Shown here piece by piece: positions 36,826-46,424 of a stretch of DNA of 64,000 bases. How positions within the stretch are numbered: position 1 is the stretch's first letter; each line of letters begins with the position of its first letter. The stretch comes from an uncultured Campylobacterota bacterium. GTDB taxonomy: Bacteria > Campylobacterota > Campylobacteria > Campylobacterales > Sulfurovaceae. Location of the stretch: assembly GCA_937141405.1 (NCBI GenBank), contig CAKZQQ010000005.1, forward strand, positions 725,342 to 789,341, given 5' to 3'. The position numbers and the translations under genes are program-made. Below the pieces are notes generated by a model. The model did no database searches and was not told where the DNA came from. It worked only from the letters and a program-made list of their open reading frames with translations.

Positions 36826-37434
36826 GTGATAGGAATCATCAACTACAACATGGGGAACCTTGCTTCAGTAACAAATGCGTTGGCTAAGCTTGAAATCAAC
36901 GCTGAAGTTCAAAGTGATCCCGAAAAAATATCGCAATACGATAAGCTTATACTGCCTGGTGTTGGCGCCTTTGGGGATGCCATGGAACATCTAAAAAAGA
37001 TGGGGATGGATGAAGCGATAAATGCTTTTGCAAAAAGCGGAAAAAATATACTCGGTATCTGTCTTGGGATGCAACTTCTCTTTGATGAAAGTGAAGAGTT
37101 TGGTGCACATAAAGGCCTTGGACTCATCCCCGGAAAGATCGTCAAGTTTGATGAGAAGAGATTCCCTCATCGGCTCAAAGTGCCTCATATGGGTTGGAAC
37201 GAGGTGTTTGTAAAAGACGCTCCACTCTTTCAAGGATTACCAAAAGATTTTTATCTCTACTTTGTACACTCATACCATGCTCTATGTGAAGAGCAATACA
37301 CGATTGGAAAATGCACCTACGGATATGAATTTAGTGCTGCCGTTCAAAGAGAGAACATCCTTGGATTACAACCGCATCCGGAAAAAAGCCATAAGAGCGG
37401 GCTTCAAATATTAAAAAATTTTACAACACTATAA
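36826..37434 (+). CDS. hisH: Imidazole glycerol phosphate synthase, glutaminase subunit
   Basis: Supplies ammonia from glutamine to HisF in histidine synthesis. 202 residues with a GTG start (AAAGGCGG upstream). Class I glutamine amidotransferase triad visible: Cys79 in [10 protein letters not shown], His184 and Glu186 in QPHPEKS. Followed 10 bp later by hisA. hisF is not adjacent, unlike in many genomes. Confidence 0.95.
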   Translation: MIGIINYNMGNLASVTNALAKLEINAEVQSDPEKISQYDKLILPGVGAFGDAMEHLKKMGMDEAINAFAKSGKNILGICLGMQLLFDESEEFGAHKGLGLIPGKIVKFDEKRFPHRLKVPHMGWNEVFVKDAPLFQGLPKDFYLYFVHSYHALCEEQYTIGKCTYGYEFSAAVQRENILGLQPHPEKSHKSGLQILKNFTTL

Positions 37435-37444
37435 AGAGGCAACA

Positions 37445-38161
37445 ATGATCATACTACCGGCAATTGATTTAAAAGACGGGAAAGCAGTAAGACTCAACAA
37501 AGGGGTGATGGAGAGTGCAAAAATCTATAGTGATGAGCCATGGCAAGTTGCTGCGCGTTTTGAAGAGCTAGGGAGCAGATGGCTTCACCTTGTTGATCTC
37601 AACGGCGCATTTGCAGGGGAACCGAAAAATCTTGAGCAGATAAAAAAGATACGAGATAATTGCGATCTCAAGCTTGAACTCGGTGGTGGCATTAGAGACG
37701 AAGCAACTATCAAAATGTATCTTGACCTTGGTATTGATCGCATCATCCTTGGCTCTATAGCACTTCAAAATCCGGAATTCACAAAAGAGATGGCATCCAA
37801 ATACCCGATAGTTTTAGGCATAGATGCGATGAATGGGATGGTAGCTACACAAGGTTGGGCGGATGTGAGCGAGATCAAAGCAACGGATTTGGCTAAAGAT
37901 TTTGCAGATGCGGGTGCTCAGGCTATCATCTGCACAGATATAAGCAGAGACGGGATGCTCAGTGGAGTCAATGTTGACTTCACACTAAACATTAAAAAGG
38001 CGAGCGGTATCGAGACGATCGCAAGCGGTGGACTCAAAGATATCGACGATATCAAAAGACTGATAGCTGCCGGAATTGATGGAACTATCGTCGGCAAAGC
38101 ATTTTATGAAGGAACGCTTGATCTAGGAGAGGCATTTGCACTTGCCGGAGAACAGATATGA
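37445..38161 (+). CDS. hisA: Phosphoribosylformimino-5-aminoimidazole carboxamide ribotide isomerase
   Basis: Fourth-step isomerase of histidine synthesis, a TIM barrel. 238 residues with catalytic Asp8 in [13 protein letters not shown], and the second half Asp in [11 protein letters not shown]; phosphate sites GGGIRD and IASGGL are present. RBS AGAGGCAAC precedes the ATG. Its stop overlaps the prmA start (ATGA). Confidence 0.96.
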   Translation: MIILPAIDLKDGKAVRLNKGVMESAKIYSDEPWQVAARFEELGSRWLHLVDLNGAFAGEPKNLEQIKKIRDNCDLKLELGGGIRDEATIKMYLDLGIDRIILGSIALQNPEFTKEMASKYPIVLGIDAMNGMVATQGWADVSEIKATDLAKDFADAGAQAIICTDISRDGMLSGVNVDFTLNIKKASGIETIASGGLKDIDDIKRLIAAGIDGTIVGKAFYEGTLDLGEAFALAGEQI

Positions 38162-38982
38162 GCGATAAATATTTTGAACTAACGATATCTACGCCTGCAG
38201 AGCTTTTAGAGTTTATCGCTGATCTTGTGAGCACATTAACGCATGATGCCATAGAGATAGGAGATGATAATCTCATTATCAGAAGTGATCAAAATCTAGA
38301 TAACCTGCAAGAAGATATCAATAATTTACTCAAAAAACTTGATGTTGATATAGCACTCAAATATGATCTAAGAGAGCTAGAAAATTGTGATTGGATATCA
38401 AAATATCAAGAGGCTATCACGCCAGTTGAAAGTGGTAACTTTTATATACACCCAAGCTGGCATGAACCAAAAATTGGCAAGATAAATATCTCCATAGATC
38501 CTGCTCTTGCTTTTGGTTCAGGTCACCATGCTACGACGGCAACTTGTCTCGATATGATAAGTAAATATCTTAAAAAAAATGATAGCGTCGCAGATATAGG
38601 ATGTGGAAGCGGCATTCTCGCTCTTGGAGCAAAGAAGCTCGGTGCATCTTCAGTCGATCTGTGTGATACAGACCCCATAGCACTCAACAGTGCACAAGAG
38701 AACTTTGAGAAAAATGGTGAATCGATAGCCACTATCTGGGAGGGCTCGGCAAATCAAACTGAAAGAACATATGATTTAGTCATAGCCAATATCATTGCGG
38801 ATGTACTTGTGATGATCTCTAAAGACTTAAAAAAAACAATTAAAAAGAATGGAATATTAGTTCTTTCAGGTATTTTAGATAAAAAAGAGTCTAAAGTTTT
38901 AGATGAATTTAAAGACCTCACACTCAAAGAGCGTACGCTCAAAGATGAGTGGGTAACTTTGGTTTATGGAAATGAACTTTAA
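38158..38982 (+). CDS. prmA: Ribosomal protein L11 methyltransferase
   Basis: Trimethylates ribosomal protein L11 using S-adenosylmethionine. 274 residues: N-terminal L11-binding domain, then the SAM fold with [20 protein letters not shown] (motif I) and the substrate loop GSGHHATT upstream of it, and [10 protein letters not shown] (motif IV). Translationally coupled to hisA, about 52 bp before ftsH. A his-prmA-ftsH arrangement is common in Campylobacterota. Confidence 0.93.
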   Translation: MSDKYFELTISTPAELLEFIADLVSTLTHDAIEIGDDNLIIRSDQNLDNLQEDINNLLKKLDVDIALKYDLRELENCDWISKYQEAITPVESGNFYIHPSWHEPKIGKINISIDPALAFGSGHHATTATCLDMISKYLKKNDSVADIGCGSGILALGAKKLGASSVDLCDTDPIALNSAQENFEKNGESIATIWEGSANQTERTYDLVIANIIADVLVMISKDLKKTIKKNGILVLSGILDKKESKVLDEFKDLTLKERTLKDEWVTLVYGNEL

Positions 38983-39034
38983 AATTAAATAAGTATGATT
39001 ACAATAATCAATAAAACTCTAGAAAAGGGAATAG

Positions 39035-41005
39035 ATGTCGGAGAACAACAATAGCAATAATAGTGGGAACAACAATAACCCAAATAATTTTTTTAACAAC
39101 AATCCGCTTTTAGCGTTTGCTCTCTTTGCGATAGTTATTATCGTAATCTTTAAGTTAATGATCGGTGATGGGGGCAATATAGGTTCTGTAATTAATGGCA
39201 ACAATGTACAGCAGACAAAACAAGTAAAATACTCCGAAGTTAAAAAAGTGATACAAGAAGGCAAGGTAACGAGTGTCAAAATCACACCAAGATCAATCGA
39301 AGCAATAGCATCAGAGGATGGAAAAAATGTGAGACTTGTCGCACAAAATATCCCGACAATCGACAGAGACCTTGTGCCGTTATTGGAGAAAAAAAATATT
39401 AGTTATGAAGGTGTAATGGGAGACGGATGGGTCGCAAGTCTTATAAGTACGATGTTACCGATTTTTATAATCCTTGCTATTTGGATCTTTTTAGCTAGAA
39501 GAATGAGCAAAGGGATGGGTGGCGGTATCCTTGGAGTCGGCAAAGCCGGTAAACTCATAAACTCCGAAAAACCCGAAACCACTTTTGATAATGTTGCAGG
39601 AGCAGAAGAGGCAAAAGAGGAGGTCAAAGAGATTGTTGATTTCCTAAAATATCCGGAAAGATATATAGAGCTTGGCGCCAAGATACCAAAAGGTGTACTC
39701 TTAGTAGGTCCTCCGGGTACCGGAAAAACTCTTTTAGCAAAAGCAGTAGCTGGAGAGGCTAGCGTGCCTTTCTTTTCTGTGAGTGGATCAAGCTTTATTG
39801 AAATGTTTGTCGGTGTAGGGGCAAGCCGAGTAAGAGACCTTTTTGAACAAGCAAAAAAAGAGTCACCCTCTATCATATTTATCGATGAGATTGACGCTAT
39901 AGGAAAAAGTCGTACCTCAGGTGGTCCGATGGGCGGTAATGACGAGAGAGAACAAACGCTCAATCAACTACTCGCTGAAATGGATGGCTTTGGAGCAAGT
40001 ACACCTGTTATCGTTCTTGCAGCGACAAACCGTCCTGAAGTTCTTGATGCCGCGCTCTTAAGAGCAGGAAGGTTTGACAGACAAGTACTCGTAGATAAGC
40101 CTGACTACGAGGGAAGACTTGCTATTTTACAAGTGCACATTAAAGACGTCAAACTCAACAAAAAGGTTGATCTCACGCAAATTGCCAAAGCAACAGCTGG
40201 ACTTGCCGGAGCGGACCTTGCTAACATCATCAATGAGGGCGCCTTGCTTGCAGGAAGAAAAAATAAAAAAGAGATAGAGCAAGAAGATCTTATGGAGGCT
40301 ATTGAGCGAGCTTTTGTCGGGTTAGAGAAGAAAAATAGAAAGATAAATGATTTAGAGAAGAAAATTGTTGCATATCACGAGAGTGGCCATGCACTTGTCG
40401 CCGAGCTCACAGAGGGAGCATCAAGAGTCACAAAAGTCTCTATTATTCCAAGAGGACTTGGTGCGCTTGGCTATACACTCCATCTCCCCGAAGAGGAGAA
40501 TAGATTTCTAAAACAAAAACATGAACTCTTGGCAGAAGTTGATGTGCTGCTTAGTGGTAGAGCTGCTGAAGATGTATTTTTAAACGAGGTCTCAACAGGC
40601 GCAGGAAACGATCTACAAAGAGCAACTGATATCATCAAAGCGATGATATCGACATATGGAATGAGTGATGTTGCAGGACTCATGGTGCTTGAAAAATCTC
40701 AAGGTAATATGTTTTTAGGTGGAGGGCAAACCATCAAAGACTATAGTGACCAAATGGCTGAAGATATAGACAATGCGGTCAAAAAACTACTGGCCGAAAG
40801 ATATGAGCACTCAAAAGGACTCCTCAATGAATATAGAGATGCTATCGAAGAGATAACGAGTGTACTGCTTGATACTGAGGTCATCGAAGGGATAAAAGTA
40901 AGAAGAATTATCAGGGACTTTGAAAAGAAAAACGGAATGAAAAGCAAACTCACCACAAAAGAGGAGAAGAGCGAACAAGAAGAGAGTGACGCAAAGCAAA
41001 AATAG
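39035..41005 (+). CDS. ftsH: ATP-dependent zinc metalloprotease FtsH
   Basis: Membrane-bound AAA protease degrading misassembled membrane proteins and short-lived regulators. 656 residues: an unusual Asn-rich start (about 15 Asn in the first 23 residues), helix at 24-42, periplasmic domain, second helix about 133-153, AAA domain with Walker A GPPGTGKT at 225-232 and the [23 protein letters not shown], and zinc motif H448-ESGH452. The C-terminal 20 residues are charged. RBS AAAAGGGAATAG precedes the ATG. Confidence 0.96.
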   Translation: MSENNNSNNSGNNNNPNNFFNNNPLLAFALFAIVIIVIFKLMIGDGGNIGSVINGNNVQQTKQVKYSEVKKVIQEGKVTSVKITPRSIEAIASEDGKNVRLVAQNIPTIDRDLVPLLEKKNISYEGVMGDGWVASLISTMLPIFIILAIWIFLARRMSKGMGGGILGVGKAGKLINSEKPETTFDNVAGAEEAKEEVKEIVDFLKYPERYIELGAKIPKGVLLVGPPGTGKTLLAKAVAGEASVPFFSVSGSSFIEMFVGVGASRVRDLFEQAKKESPSIIFIDEIDAIGKSRTSGGPMGGNDEREQTLNQLLAEMDGFGASTPVIVLAATNRPEVLDAALLRAGRFDRQVLVDKPDYEGRLAILQVHIKDVKLNKKVDLTQIAKATAGLAGADLANIINEGALLAGRKNKKEIEQEDLMEAIERAFVGLEKKNRKINDLEKKIVAYHESGHALVAELTEGASRVTKVSIIPRGLGALGYTLHLPEEENRFLKQKHELLAEVDVLLSGRAAEDVFLNEVSTGAGNDLQRATDIIKAMISTYGMSDVAGLMVLEKSQGNMFLGGGQTIKDYSDQMAEDIDNAVKKLLAERYEHSKGLLNEYRDAIEEITSVLLDTEVIEGIKVRRIIRDFEKKNGMKSKLTTKEEKSEQEESDAKQK

Positions 41006-41022
41006 TCACTTTTTCTCTTTTT
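40985..41022 (+). terminator. Probable terminator overlapping the ftsH stop
   Basis: AGTGAC (40985-40990) pairs with GTCACT (41005-41010) around a 14-base loop holding the stop codon, followed by a T-rich run to 41022. The stem is short, so moderate confidence. Confidence 0.45.
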
Positions 41023-41029
41023 TAGCATC

Positions 41030-41058
41030 TTGCATTTAAGAAAAAAATAGTGTATAAT
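41030..41058 (+). promoter_or_regulatory. Sigma-70 promoter of the leu leader and leuA
   Basis: TTGCAT (41030-41035), 17-bp spacer, TATAAT (41053-41058) with TG at -14. Transcription would begin near 41065, about 15 bases before the leader peptide start codon. Confidence 0.6.
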
Positions 41059-41069
41059 CCAACAAAAAA

Positions 41070-41132
41070 AGGAGAGATAATGAAAATACATTACACACAA
41101 ATAACATTTTATAAAAAAGCTACATCTCTCCT
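41070..41132 (+). promoter_or_regulatory. RNA stem hiding the leader peptide's ribosome binding site
   Basis: AGGAGAGAT (41070-41078), which is the Shine-Dalgarno sequence, is perfectly complementary to ATCTCTCCT (41124-41132) inside the leader ORF at its first Leu codons. A second CTCTCT run (41141-41147) could pair instead. A ribosome on the Leu codons would open this stem. Confidence 0.5.
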
Positions 41133-41151
41133 GCTGCTGCTCTCTCTATAA
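41080..41151 (+). CDS. leuL: Leucine-rich leader peptide upstream of leuA (attenuator)
   Basis: 23-codon ORF with a strong RBS (AAAGGAGAGATA) and ATG at 41080, ending in LLLLLSL before TAA at 41149-41151. Six of the last seven codons are leucine (CTC, CTG x3, CTC, CTA), too many for chance in this AT-rich genome. It lies 100 bp before leuA, the first enzyme of leucine synthesis, which is the classic position of an amino-acid attenuator peptide. No GC-rich terminator hairpin with a T-run follows, so the read-out (RBS masking, mRNA stability or Rho) is open. The symbol is by analogy. Confidence 0.75.
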   Translation: MKIHYTQITFYKKATSLLLLLSL

Positions 41152-41204
41152 AACTACCACTTAAACAACCATAAACACGCTTTTACCTTTTTGGTATATA
41201 ATTA

Positions 41205-41225
41205 GACAATATTTGAGATATTGTC
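41205..41225 (+). promoter_or_regulatory. Stem-loop between leader peptide and leuA
   Basis: Perfect 8-bp arms GACAATAT and ATATTGTC around the loop TTGAG, ending 26 bp before the leuA ATG. Not followed by a T-run. A TATAAT box at 41197-41202 overlaps its left side, so it could alternatively be an operator at a second leuA promoter. Confidence 0.4.
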
Positions 41226-41251
41226 ATGCATTAATTTAAAAGGCATTTATT

Positions 41252-42805
41252 ATGAATAATGAAATTATAAAGATATTTGATACGACATTAAGAGACGGGG
41301 AGCAGAGTCCGGGTGCTTCGATGAATACTGAAGAAAAAATAAGGATAGCTTCACAATTAGAAAGATTAAGAGTCGATATCATAGAGGCAGGCTTTGCAGC
41401 CGCAAGTCCGGGAGATTTTGATGCGATATCGCAAATAGCACAAAAAGTTACCCACTCAACAGTATGTTCGCTCGCAAGAGCGATAGATAAAGATATCAAA
41501 GCAGCAGGCGATGCGATTACAAATGCAAAGTTTAAAAGGATTCATACATTTATTGCAACGAGCTCTATCCATATGGAGCATAAGCTTAAGATGACACCCG
41601 AAGAGGTTATCAAAAGAGCTGTAAATTCTGTTACATATGCAAAAGAGTTTACGAATGATGTAGAGTTTAGCTGTGAAGATGCAGGCAGAAGTGATATAGG
41701 ATTCTTAAAAGAGATCACTGATGCTGTTATAGAAGCGGGTGCTACGACTATCAATTTACCCGATACGGTGGGCTTTAGAATGCCAAGTGAAATTGGAGCA
41801 ATGATAAAAACAATGAGTGAATACACCAAAGGAAGAGCTATCATATCGGTGCACAACCACAATGATCTTGGACTTGGTGTTGCAAACTCTTTGGAGAGCA
41901 TCTTAAATGGAGCAAGACAAGTAGAGTGTACCATCAACGGCTTAGGTGAGCGTGCAGGAAACGCCGCCCTTGAAGAGATCGTTATGGCGGTGAAAACAAG
42001 GAGAAATATCTTTGAAGGTTTAGATACCAATATTGACACCAAGGAGATATACCCTACGAGTAGATTGATTGCCAATATTACAGGGATTGAGCCGCAACCA
42101 AACAAAGCCATTGTCGGCAAGAATGCATTTGCTCATGAGAGTGGGATTCACCAAGACGGTGTGCTCAAAAATAAAGAGACTTATGAGATTATCAGACCGG
42201 AAGATATCGGCATAGACTCTAGCGATACCTTAGTGCTTGGAAAACATTCAGGTCGTGCGGCATTTAAAGATAAGCTTAAAAAACTTGGCTTTGACGATGT
42301 AAGCGATGATGAGCTCAATGCAACTTTTGAGCGCTTCAAAGAGCTTGCTGATAAGAAAAAAAGTATTTATGATGATGATATCAGAGCATTAATCACAAGT
42401 GAAATGACGCATATCGAAAAAGTGTATGAACTTGTTGCTATGCAGCTTATGGACTCAACAGGTGGTGTTCCAAGTGCTGCCGTGACGATAAGACACAAAG
42501 ACAAAGAGGAGACGGATGCGAGCATTGGCGGAGGAACAATCGATGCAGTCTTTAAAACTATCGATAGAGTCACCGGCTTTAGAGGAAGATTGATTGATTA
42601 TAAGGTTATCTCTGTTTCCCAAGGCAAAGATGCCTTGGCAAATGTTACGGTCAAGGTGACATTTAATGATAATGAACCTGCGATGATAGGACATGGCCTT
42701 AGTCTTGACACTATGCTTGCAAGTGCAAAAGCATATATCGGAGCACTTAATAGCTACCTTAGTATGCAAGAGAGATTAAAAAATAGCACAACAAAGGGTG
42801 CATAA
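41252..42805 (+). CDS. leuA: 2-isopropylmalate synthase
   Basis: Condenses acetyl-CoA with 2-oxoisovalerate, the committed step of leucine synthesis. 517 residues: TIM-barrel catalytic domain with [15 protein letters not shown] at 10-24 and the metal site [13 protein letters not shown] near 206, a linker, and a full C-terminal LeuA regulatory domain (about 390-510), so leucine feedback inhibition is expected. RBS AAAAGG. Preceded by the leader peptide and followed with no gap by the DUF502 gene. Confidence 0.95.
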   Translation: MNNEIIKIFDTTLRDGEQSPGASMNTEEKIRIASQLERLRVDIIEAGFAAASPGDFDAISQIAQKVTHSTVCSLARAIDKDIKAAGDAITNAKFKRIHTFIATSSIHMEHKLKMTPEEVIKRAVNSVTYAKEFTNDVEFSCEDAGRSDIGFLKEITDAVIEAGATTINLPDTVGFRMPSEIGAMIKTMSEYTKGRAIISVHNHNDLGLGVANSLESILNGARQVECTINGLGERAGNAALEEIVMAVKTRRNIFEGLDTNIDTKEIYPTSRLIANITGIEPQPNKAIVGKNAFAHESGIHQDGVLKNKETYEIIRPEDIGIDSSDTLVLGKHSGRAAFKDKLKKLGFDDVSDDELNATFERFKELADKKKSIYDDDIRALITSEMTHIEKVYELVAMQLMDSTGGVPSAAVTIRHKDKEETDASIGGGTIDAVFKTIDRVTGFRGRLIDYKVISVSQGKDALANVTVKVTFNDNEPAMIGHGLSLDTMLASAKAYIGALNSYLSMQERLKNSTTKGA

Positions 42806-43483
42806 ATGAGTAAAAAGAGTAGATTCGCTAAGCACCTCTTTGAGGTTATTCTTAAGGGGCTATTTTGGATATTGCCCATAGCTTTAATAGCTATGGCGAT
42901 TATGTGGATTTACAATACTGTCACTAGCTTGATTGGAGAGAAACTCTTTACATTGATTGGTTTCAACCCTGAGAAATATCAAAATCTTTGGATATTTATA
43001 TTTATTATCCTCTTTCTAGTGCTCCTCTATTTTGTCGGTCATCTTATGGATACTCGTATTGCAAAATGGATTGAAAAACTACTAGAAAATATCCCCGGCT
43101 TTAAAACAATTAAAGAGATGATTGGTATATTTAACTCATCGAAAGCCGGAGATAGAAAGGTATTGGTCGTTGCGATTGCAGGTTTTGGGGCAAATGAGAG
43201 TTTTAATATCGGGCTTATGTATTCTCAAAAAGAGAGCATCATCAAAGATCACTATACCGTTACACTTTCGATGTCACCGATTCCAAATGGTGGATTTATG
43301 TTTGAAGTACACAAAGATAATATCTATGTAATTGAAGAGGCATCATTTGATGACAATCTTCAATACCTACTCTCAATGGGAGTCAAATCCCTTGCCGGGA
43401 TATTGCATACAAATCCTATCGCAAAAAATAATCTTTTACCGCTCAGTAAATATCTACAAAAGAGAGAAGCCGATATCTCTTAG
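42806..43483 (+). CDS. DUF502 family membrane protein
   Basis: 225 residues; function unknown. Two membrane helices (about 12-35 and 55-73) separated by a short loop, then a soluble domain with the family-typical IPGFKTIKEMIGIFNSS and SPIPNGGFMFEV. DUF502 proteins are widespread in Proteobacteria and Campylobacterota. The ATG directly follows the leuA stop, so it is probably co-transcribed with leuA; a link to leucine metabolism is not implied. The end overlaps the convergent mdh end by 4 bp. Confidence 0.85.
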   Translation: MSKKSRFAKHLFEVILKGLFWILPIALIAMAIMWIYNTVTSLIGEKLFTLIGFNPEKYQNLWIFIFIILFLVLLYFVGHLMDTRIAKWIEKLLENIPGFKTIKEMIGIFNSSKAGDRKVLVVAIAGFGANESFNIGLMYSQKESIIKDHYTVTLSMSPIPNGGFMFEVHKDNIYVIEEASFDDNLQYLLSMGVKSLAGILHTNPIAKNNLLPLSKYLQKREADIS

Positions 43484-44424
43484 TCAAAGAAGTTATTTTC
43501 TTTGAGCATATCTATAGACTCTTGTACTGCAGCGACTGCATCATCAAATTTTGCTTTCTTGTCATCCGGGAGTTTAAGCTCTATGATTTTTTCTATACCC
43601 TTTGCTCCAAGTACGATAGGGACGCCGATAGTTACATCTTTGTGACCATACTCACCATCAAGCATCACAGAAGAAGGCATAACGATTCTAGAATCATGCA
43701 GTATCGCCTCTACCATGACTGAGATAGCTCTTCCGGGGGCATAATATGCAGAAGTACTAAGATATTTTACAATCTCGGCACCACCCTCTTTCGTCTTTTC
43801 GATGATCTCATCCATATCGCTTCTCCCGATAAGTTGCTCGAGTGGCACACCCCCAACAGCAGATATTTCAGGGCATGGTATCATATCTTGTCCATGATTT
43901 CCAACGACCATTGCTCGCATTTGACCGGAACCAAAACCTACCTTCTTGTGAATCTGATACGCCATTCTAGAGACATCAAGCGCGCCTGCCATACCGATGA
44001 TTCTGTGTCGCTCCCAACCGGTAAGCTTATGTGTAACATAGGTCATAACATCCAAAGGATTCGAGACACAGAGGATGATAGCGTTCGGTGAATAGAGCTT
44101 GATATTTTCTATCACCTCTTTGAGTATCTTTGCATTGATCATCAAAAGATCTATCCGCTTCATTTCACTTCTTCTTGGAACTCCCGCAGTGATGACTACG
44201 ATATCACAATCTTTCATATCGGCAGGAGTTTTTGCGGCTGTAACTATCGTACCTTTTGAAGAGTAGTTCGTCGACTGGCCTATGTCTATCGCTTTCCCCA
44301 TAGCAACTTCGGGGACTATGTCATACAAGACCACCTCATGACAAATCCCCAATATCGTCATACTGTATGCTGCCGTCGCACCAACAAATCCGGCACCGAC
44401 TATTCCTACTTTTCTTCCTACCAT
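43480..44424 (-). CDS. mdh: Malate dehydrogenase (LDH-like type)
   Basis: NAD-dependent oxidation of malate to oxaloacetate in the TCA cycle. 314 residues: Rossmann start KVGIVGAGFVGATAAYSM, Asp in LYDIVPEVAMGKAID (NAD selectivity), the substrate loop TAGVPRRSEMKR with arginines fitting a dicarboxylate, and active His in VVGNHGQDMIPC. This is the lactate dehydrogenase-like malate dehydrogenase group. Lies 19 bp after the etfBA fusion gene, last in the ETF operon. Confidence 0.9.
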   Translation of the reverse strand: MVGRKVGIVGAGFVGATAAYSMTILGICHEVVLYDIVPEVAMGKAIDIGQSTNYSSKGTIVTAAKTPADMKDCDIVVITAGVPRRSEMKRIDLLMINAKILKEVIENIKLYSPNAIILCVSNPLDVMTYVTHKLTGWERHRIIGMAGALDVSRMAYQIHKKVGFGSGQMRAMVVGNHGQDMIPCPEISAVGGVPLEQLIGRSDMDEIIEKTKEGGAEIVKYLSTSAYYAPGRAISVMVEAILHDSRIVMPSSVMLDGEYGHKDVTIGVPIVLGAKGIEKIIELKLPDDKKAKFDDAVAAVQESIDMLKENNFFD

Positions 44425-44443
44425 GCCTCTCCTTTATATTTTT

Positions 44444-46411
44444 TTATGCTCTGGATTCTATGCCGAATGTAAACCCACCTTTTACTTTTTCTATAAGCTC
44501 AGGAAGCACATCCTCATACTCGCCAACTATTCCAAAATCAGCATTATTGAAAATCGTCTCTTTAGCATTATGATTGATTGCAACTATCGTATCTGCTTCT
44601 TTCATGCCGGCGACATGTTGCACAGCACCACTAATACCAACTGCAACATACACTTTAGGTCGTACCGTTTTACCTGTTTGTCCAACTTGTTTTGCATACT
44701 CAGAAACACCCTCATCAACCATGACTCTTGACGCTGCCCATTCTGCATTGAGCCCCTGATCTTTGAGCGCTTGCGCTAACTCTTTTACAAGTTGCATACC
44801 ATCACCTGCAGTACCGCGCCCGCCTGAAACTATAATATCGGCATCAAATAGAGCTTGGCCACCGGCTTCACCAATCACAGTTTCAATAATTTCAGATACA
44901 AATTCACTTTCATCTAATTTTGGAGTAAAAGTAGAAATAGTTCCTTTTTTGCTTTCGTCTTTTGGAGGTACGGCAAATGTTCCGGCGCGTGCTGTTGAAA
45001 TTTGCGGACAAACAAAACCGATAATCGTAGCAAGCTTAGACTCACCGTAAGTCGGTCTTCTTGATTCCAATAAAGGCGCATATATCACTTGTACCTTTGT
45101 CTCTTTATTTCTGTGTTTATGCTCGCCTATCTCAAGTGAAGTACAATCGGCAGTTACCCCACTCCCTGTCTTGACTCCAATTCTAGGTGCCAATTCACGG
45201 CCGGCCGTCGTTGCTGCAAAGAGTGCAATTTCCGGATTTCTCTCTTTGATGACCTGCGCAAAGATTTCAGAAAATGGTAAAATTCTGTACTCTTCGAGTC
45301 TCTCATCATCAACAACAATAACCTCATCCGCCCCATACGCTATGAGCTCTTTTGCAAGTTCACCGACATCTTTACCGATTAAGAGTGTTGTTACTTTTGT
45401 ATCATTGCCTAAATCATTTGCTAACTCTCTTGCAGGTGTTAAAAGCTCTAAAGATGGTCTAGAAATTTGACCCTTAACAACTTCTGCCCAAGTAATAATA
45501 CCTTTTGCACCGTTTCTAAAGTCAATAACTTCCAAACTTTCATCTCTCGCTTTTTCTACTTTCGCTTTTGCTTCTTTAACTTCCAAAGTATTTTTACCGG
45601 CTTTAAAGTTATCTAAAAAGCTTGATACCAATTCACTCTCATTATGTCCTGAGGACATTTTAATAGGAGCTCTTTCGCTTACAACATTTGCAACTTTTGA
45701 TACGATTGTCGGAGATCCGTTTTCACCGGGAGTACCCAACCCGATAAACTCTTCACTTAGGTTAATATCTTCGATGCTAAACACCGTAACTTCTGCTTTG
45801 TTTGCTTTAACGGCACCGGCTAAAGATTTTCTTCGAGGCTCAACTCCCGTTGGTGTAAAACTCATAGCACATGGAACCGGAAGGCTCATCATCTGATAGC
45901 CACCTTCGATAATTCTTTTTGCATGAACTTTACCATCTACTAAACTAGCAGTTTCAATAAATGTACCTTGAGGAATTTTCAAATTTTCAGCAACCTGAGA
46001 AGGAACATGTGCCGTATCTCCATCACTTGTCTGTCTCCCCGCGACGATAACAAAATCCTCATTAAGCCCTTTTCCAAAACCTAAATGTCGCAACATCGTA
46101 GCTATCGCCAAACCCGTTGCAAAAGTATCACTCCCCCCTAGTTTTCTATCTGAGAGAAGATACGCCTCGTCATACCCCATAGCTATCGCTTTTTTCAAAG
46201 AAACCTCAAATGAAGGTGGCCCCATAGAACAGACGATCAACTTGGCATCCGGATTTTGCTTCTTAAGTTGTAACCCTGCCTCAAGCCCAAAACTACAATC
46301 GACATTTATAATCGATTTTGCTTTTGTTCTATCCATCAAACCGTCTTCACCCATTCTCATCTCTGATGCCAACGGCACTTGTTTCATTAAACTAATTATT
46401 GTTAAAGCCAT
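44444..46411 (-). CDS. Fused electron transfer flavoprotein, beta-alpha
   Basis: 655 residues from ATG 46411 (GGAGAGGG upstream; a longer frame to 46450 lacks an RBS). The first ~265 residues are EtfB-like, with the AMP/FAD strip GRQTSDGDTAHVPSQVAE. After a linker rich in Lys/Glu/Ala, residues about 315-655 are EtfA-like, ending in the FAD domain: SGGRGTAGDG, ASRVMVDEG, VGQTGKTVRPKVY, VGISGAVQHVAGM and AINHN. Both ETF subunits, normally two genes, are thus one polypeptide. It accepts electrons from dehydrogenases and passes them to ETF:quinone oxidoreductase, encoded just upstream. Confidence 0.88.
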   Translation of the reverse strand: MALTIISLMKQVPLASEMRMGEDGLMDRTKAKSIINVDCSFGLEAGLQLKKQNPDAKLIVCSMGPPSFEVSLKKAIAMGYDEAYLLSDRKLGGSDTFATGLAIATMLRHLGFGKGLNEDFVIVAGRQTSDGDTAHVPSQVAENLKIPQGTFIETASLVDGKVHAKRIIEGGYQMMSLPVPCAMSFTPTGVEPRRKSLAGAVKANKAEVTVFSIEDINLSEEFIGLGTPGENGSPTIVSKVANVVSERAPIKMSSGHNESELVSSFLDNFKAGKNTLEVKEAKAKVEKARDESLEVIDFRNGAKGIITWAEVVKGQISRPSLELLTPARELANDLGNDTKVTTLLIGKDVGELAKELIAYGADEVIVVDDERLEEYRILPFSEIFAQVIKERNPEIALFAATTAGRELAPRIGVKTGSGVTADCTSLEIGEHKHRNKETKVQVIYAPLLESRRPTYGESKLATIIGFVCPQISTARAGTFAVPPKDESKKGTISTFTPKLDESEFVSEIIETVIGEAGGQALFDADIIVSGGRGTAGDGMQLVKELAQALKDQGLNAEWAASRVMVDEGVSEYAKQVGQTGKTVRPKVYVAVGISGAVQHVAGMKEADTIVAINHNAKETIFNNADFGIVGEYEDVLPELIEKVKGGFTFGIESRA

Positions 46412-46424
46412 ATATTTCCCTCTC

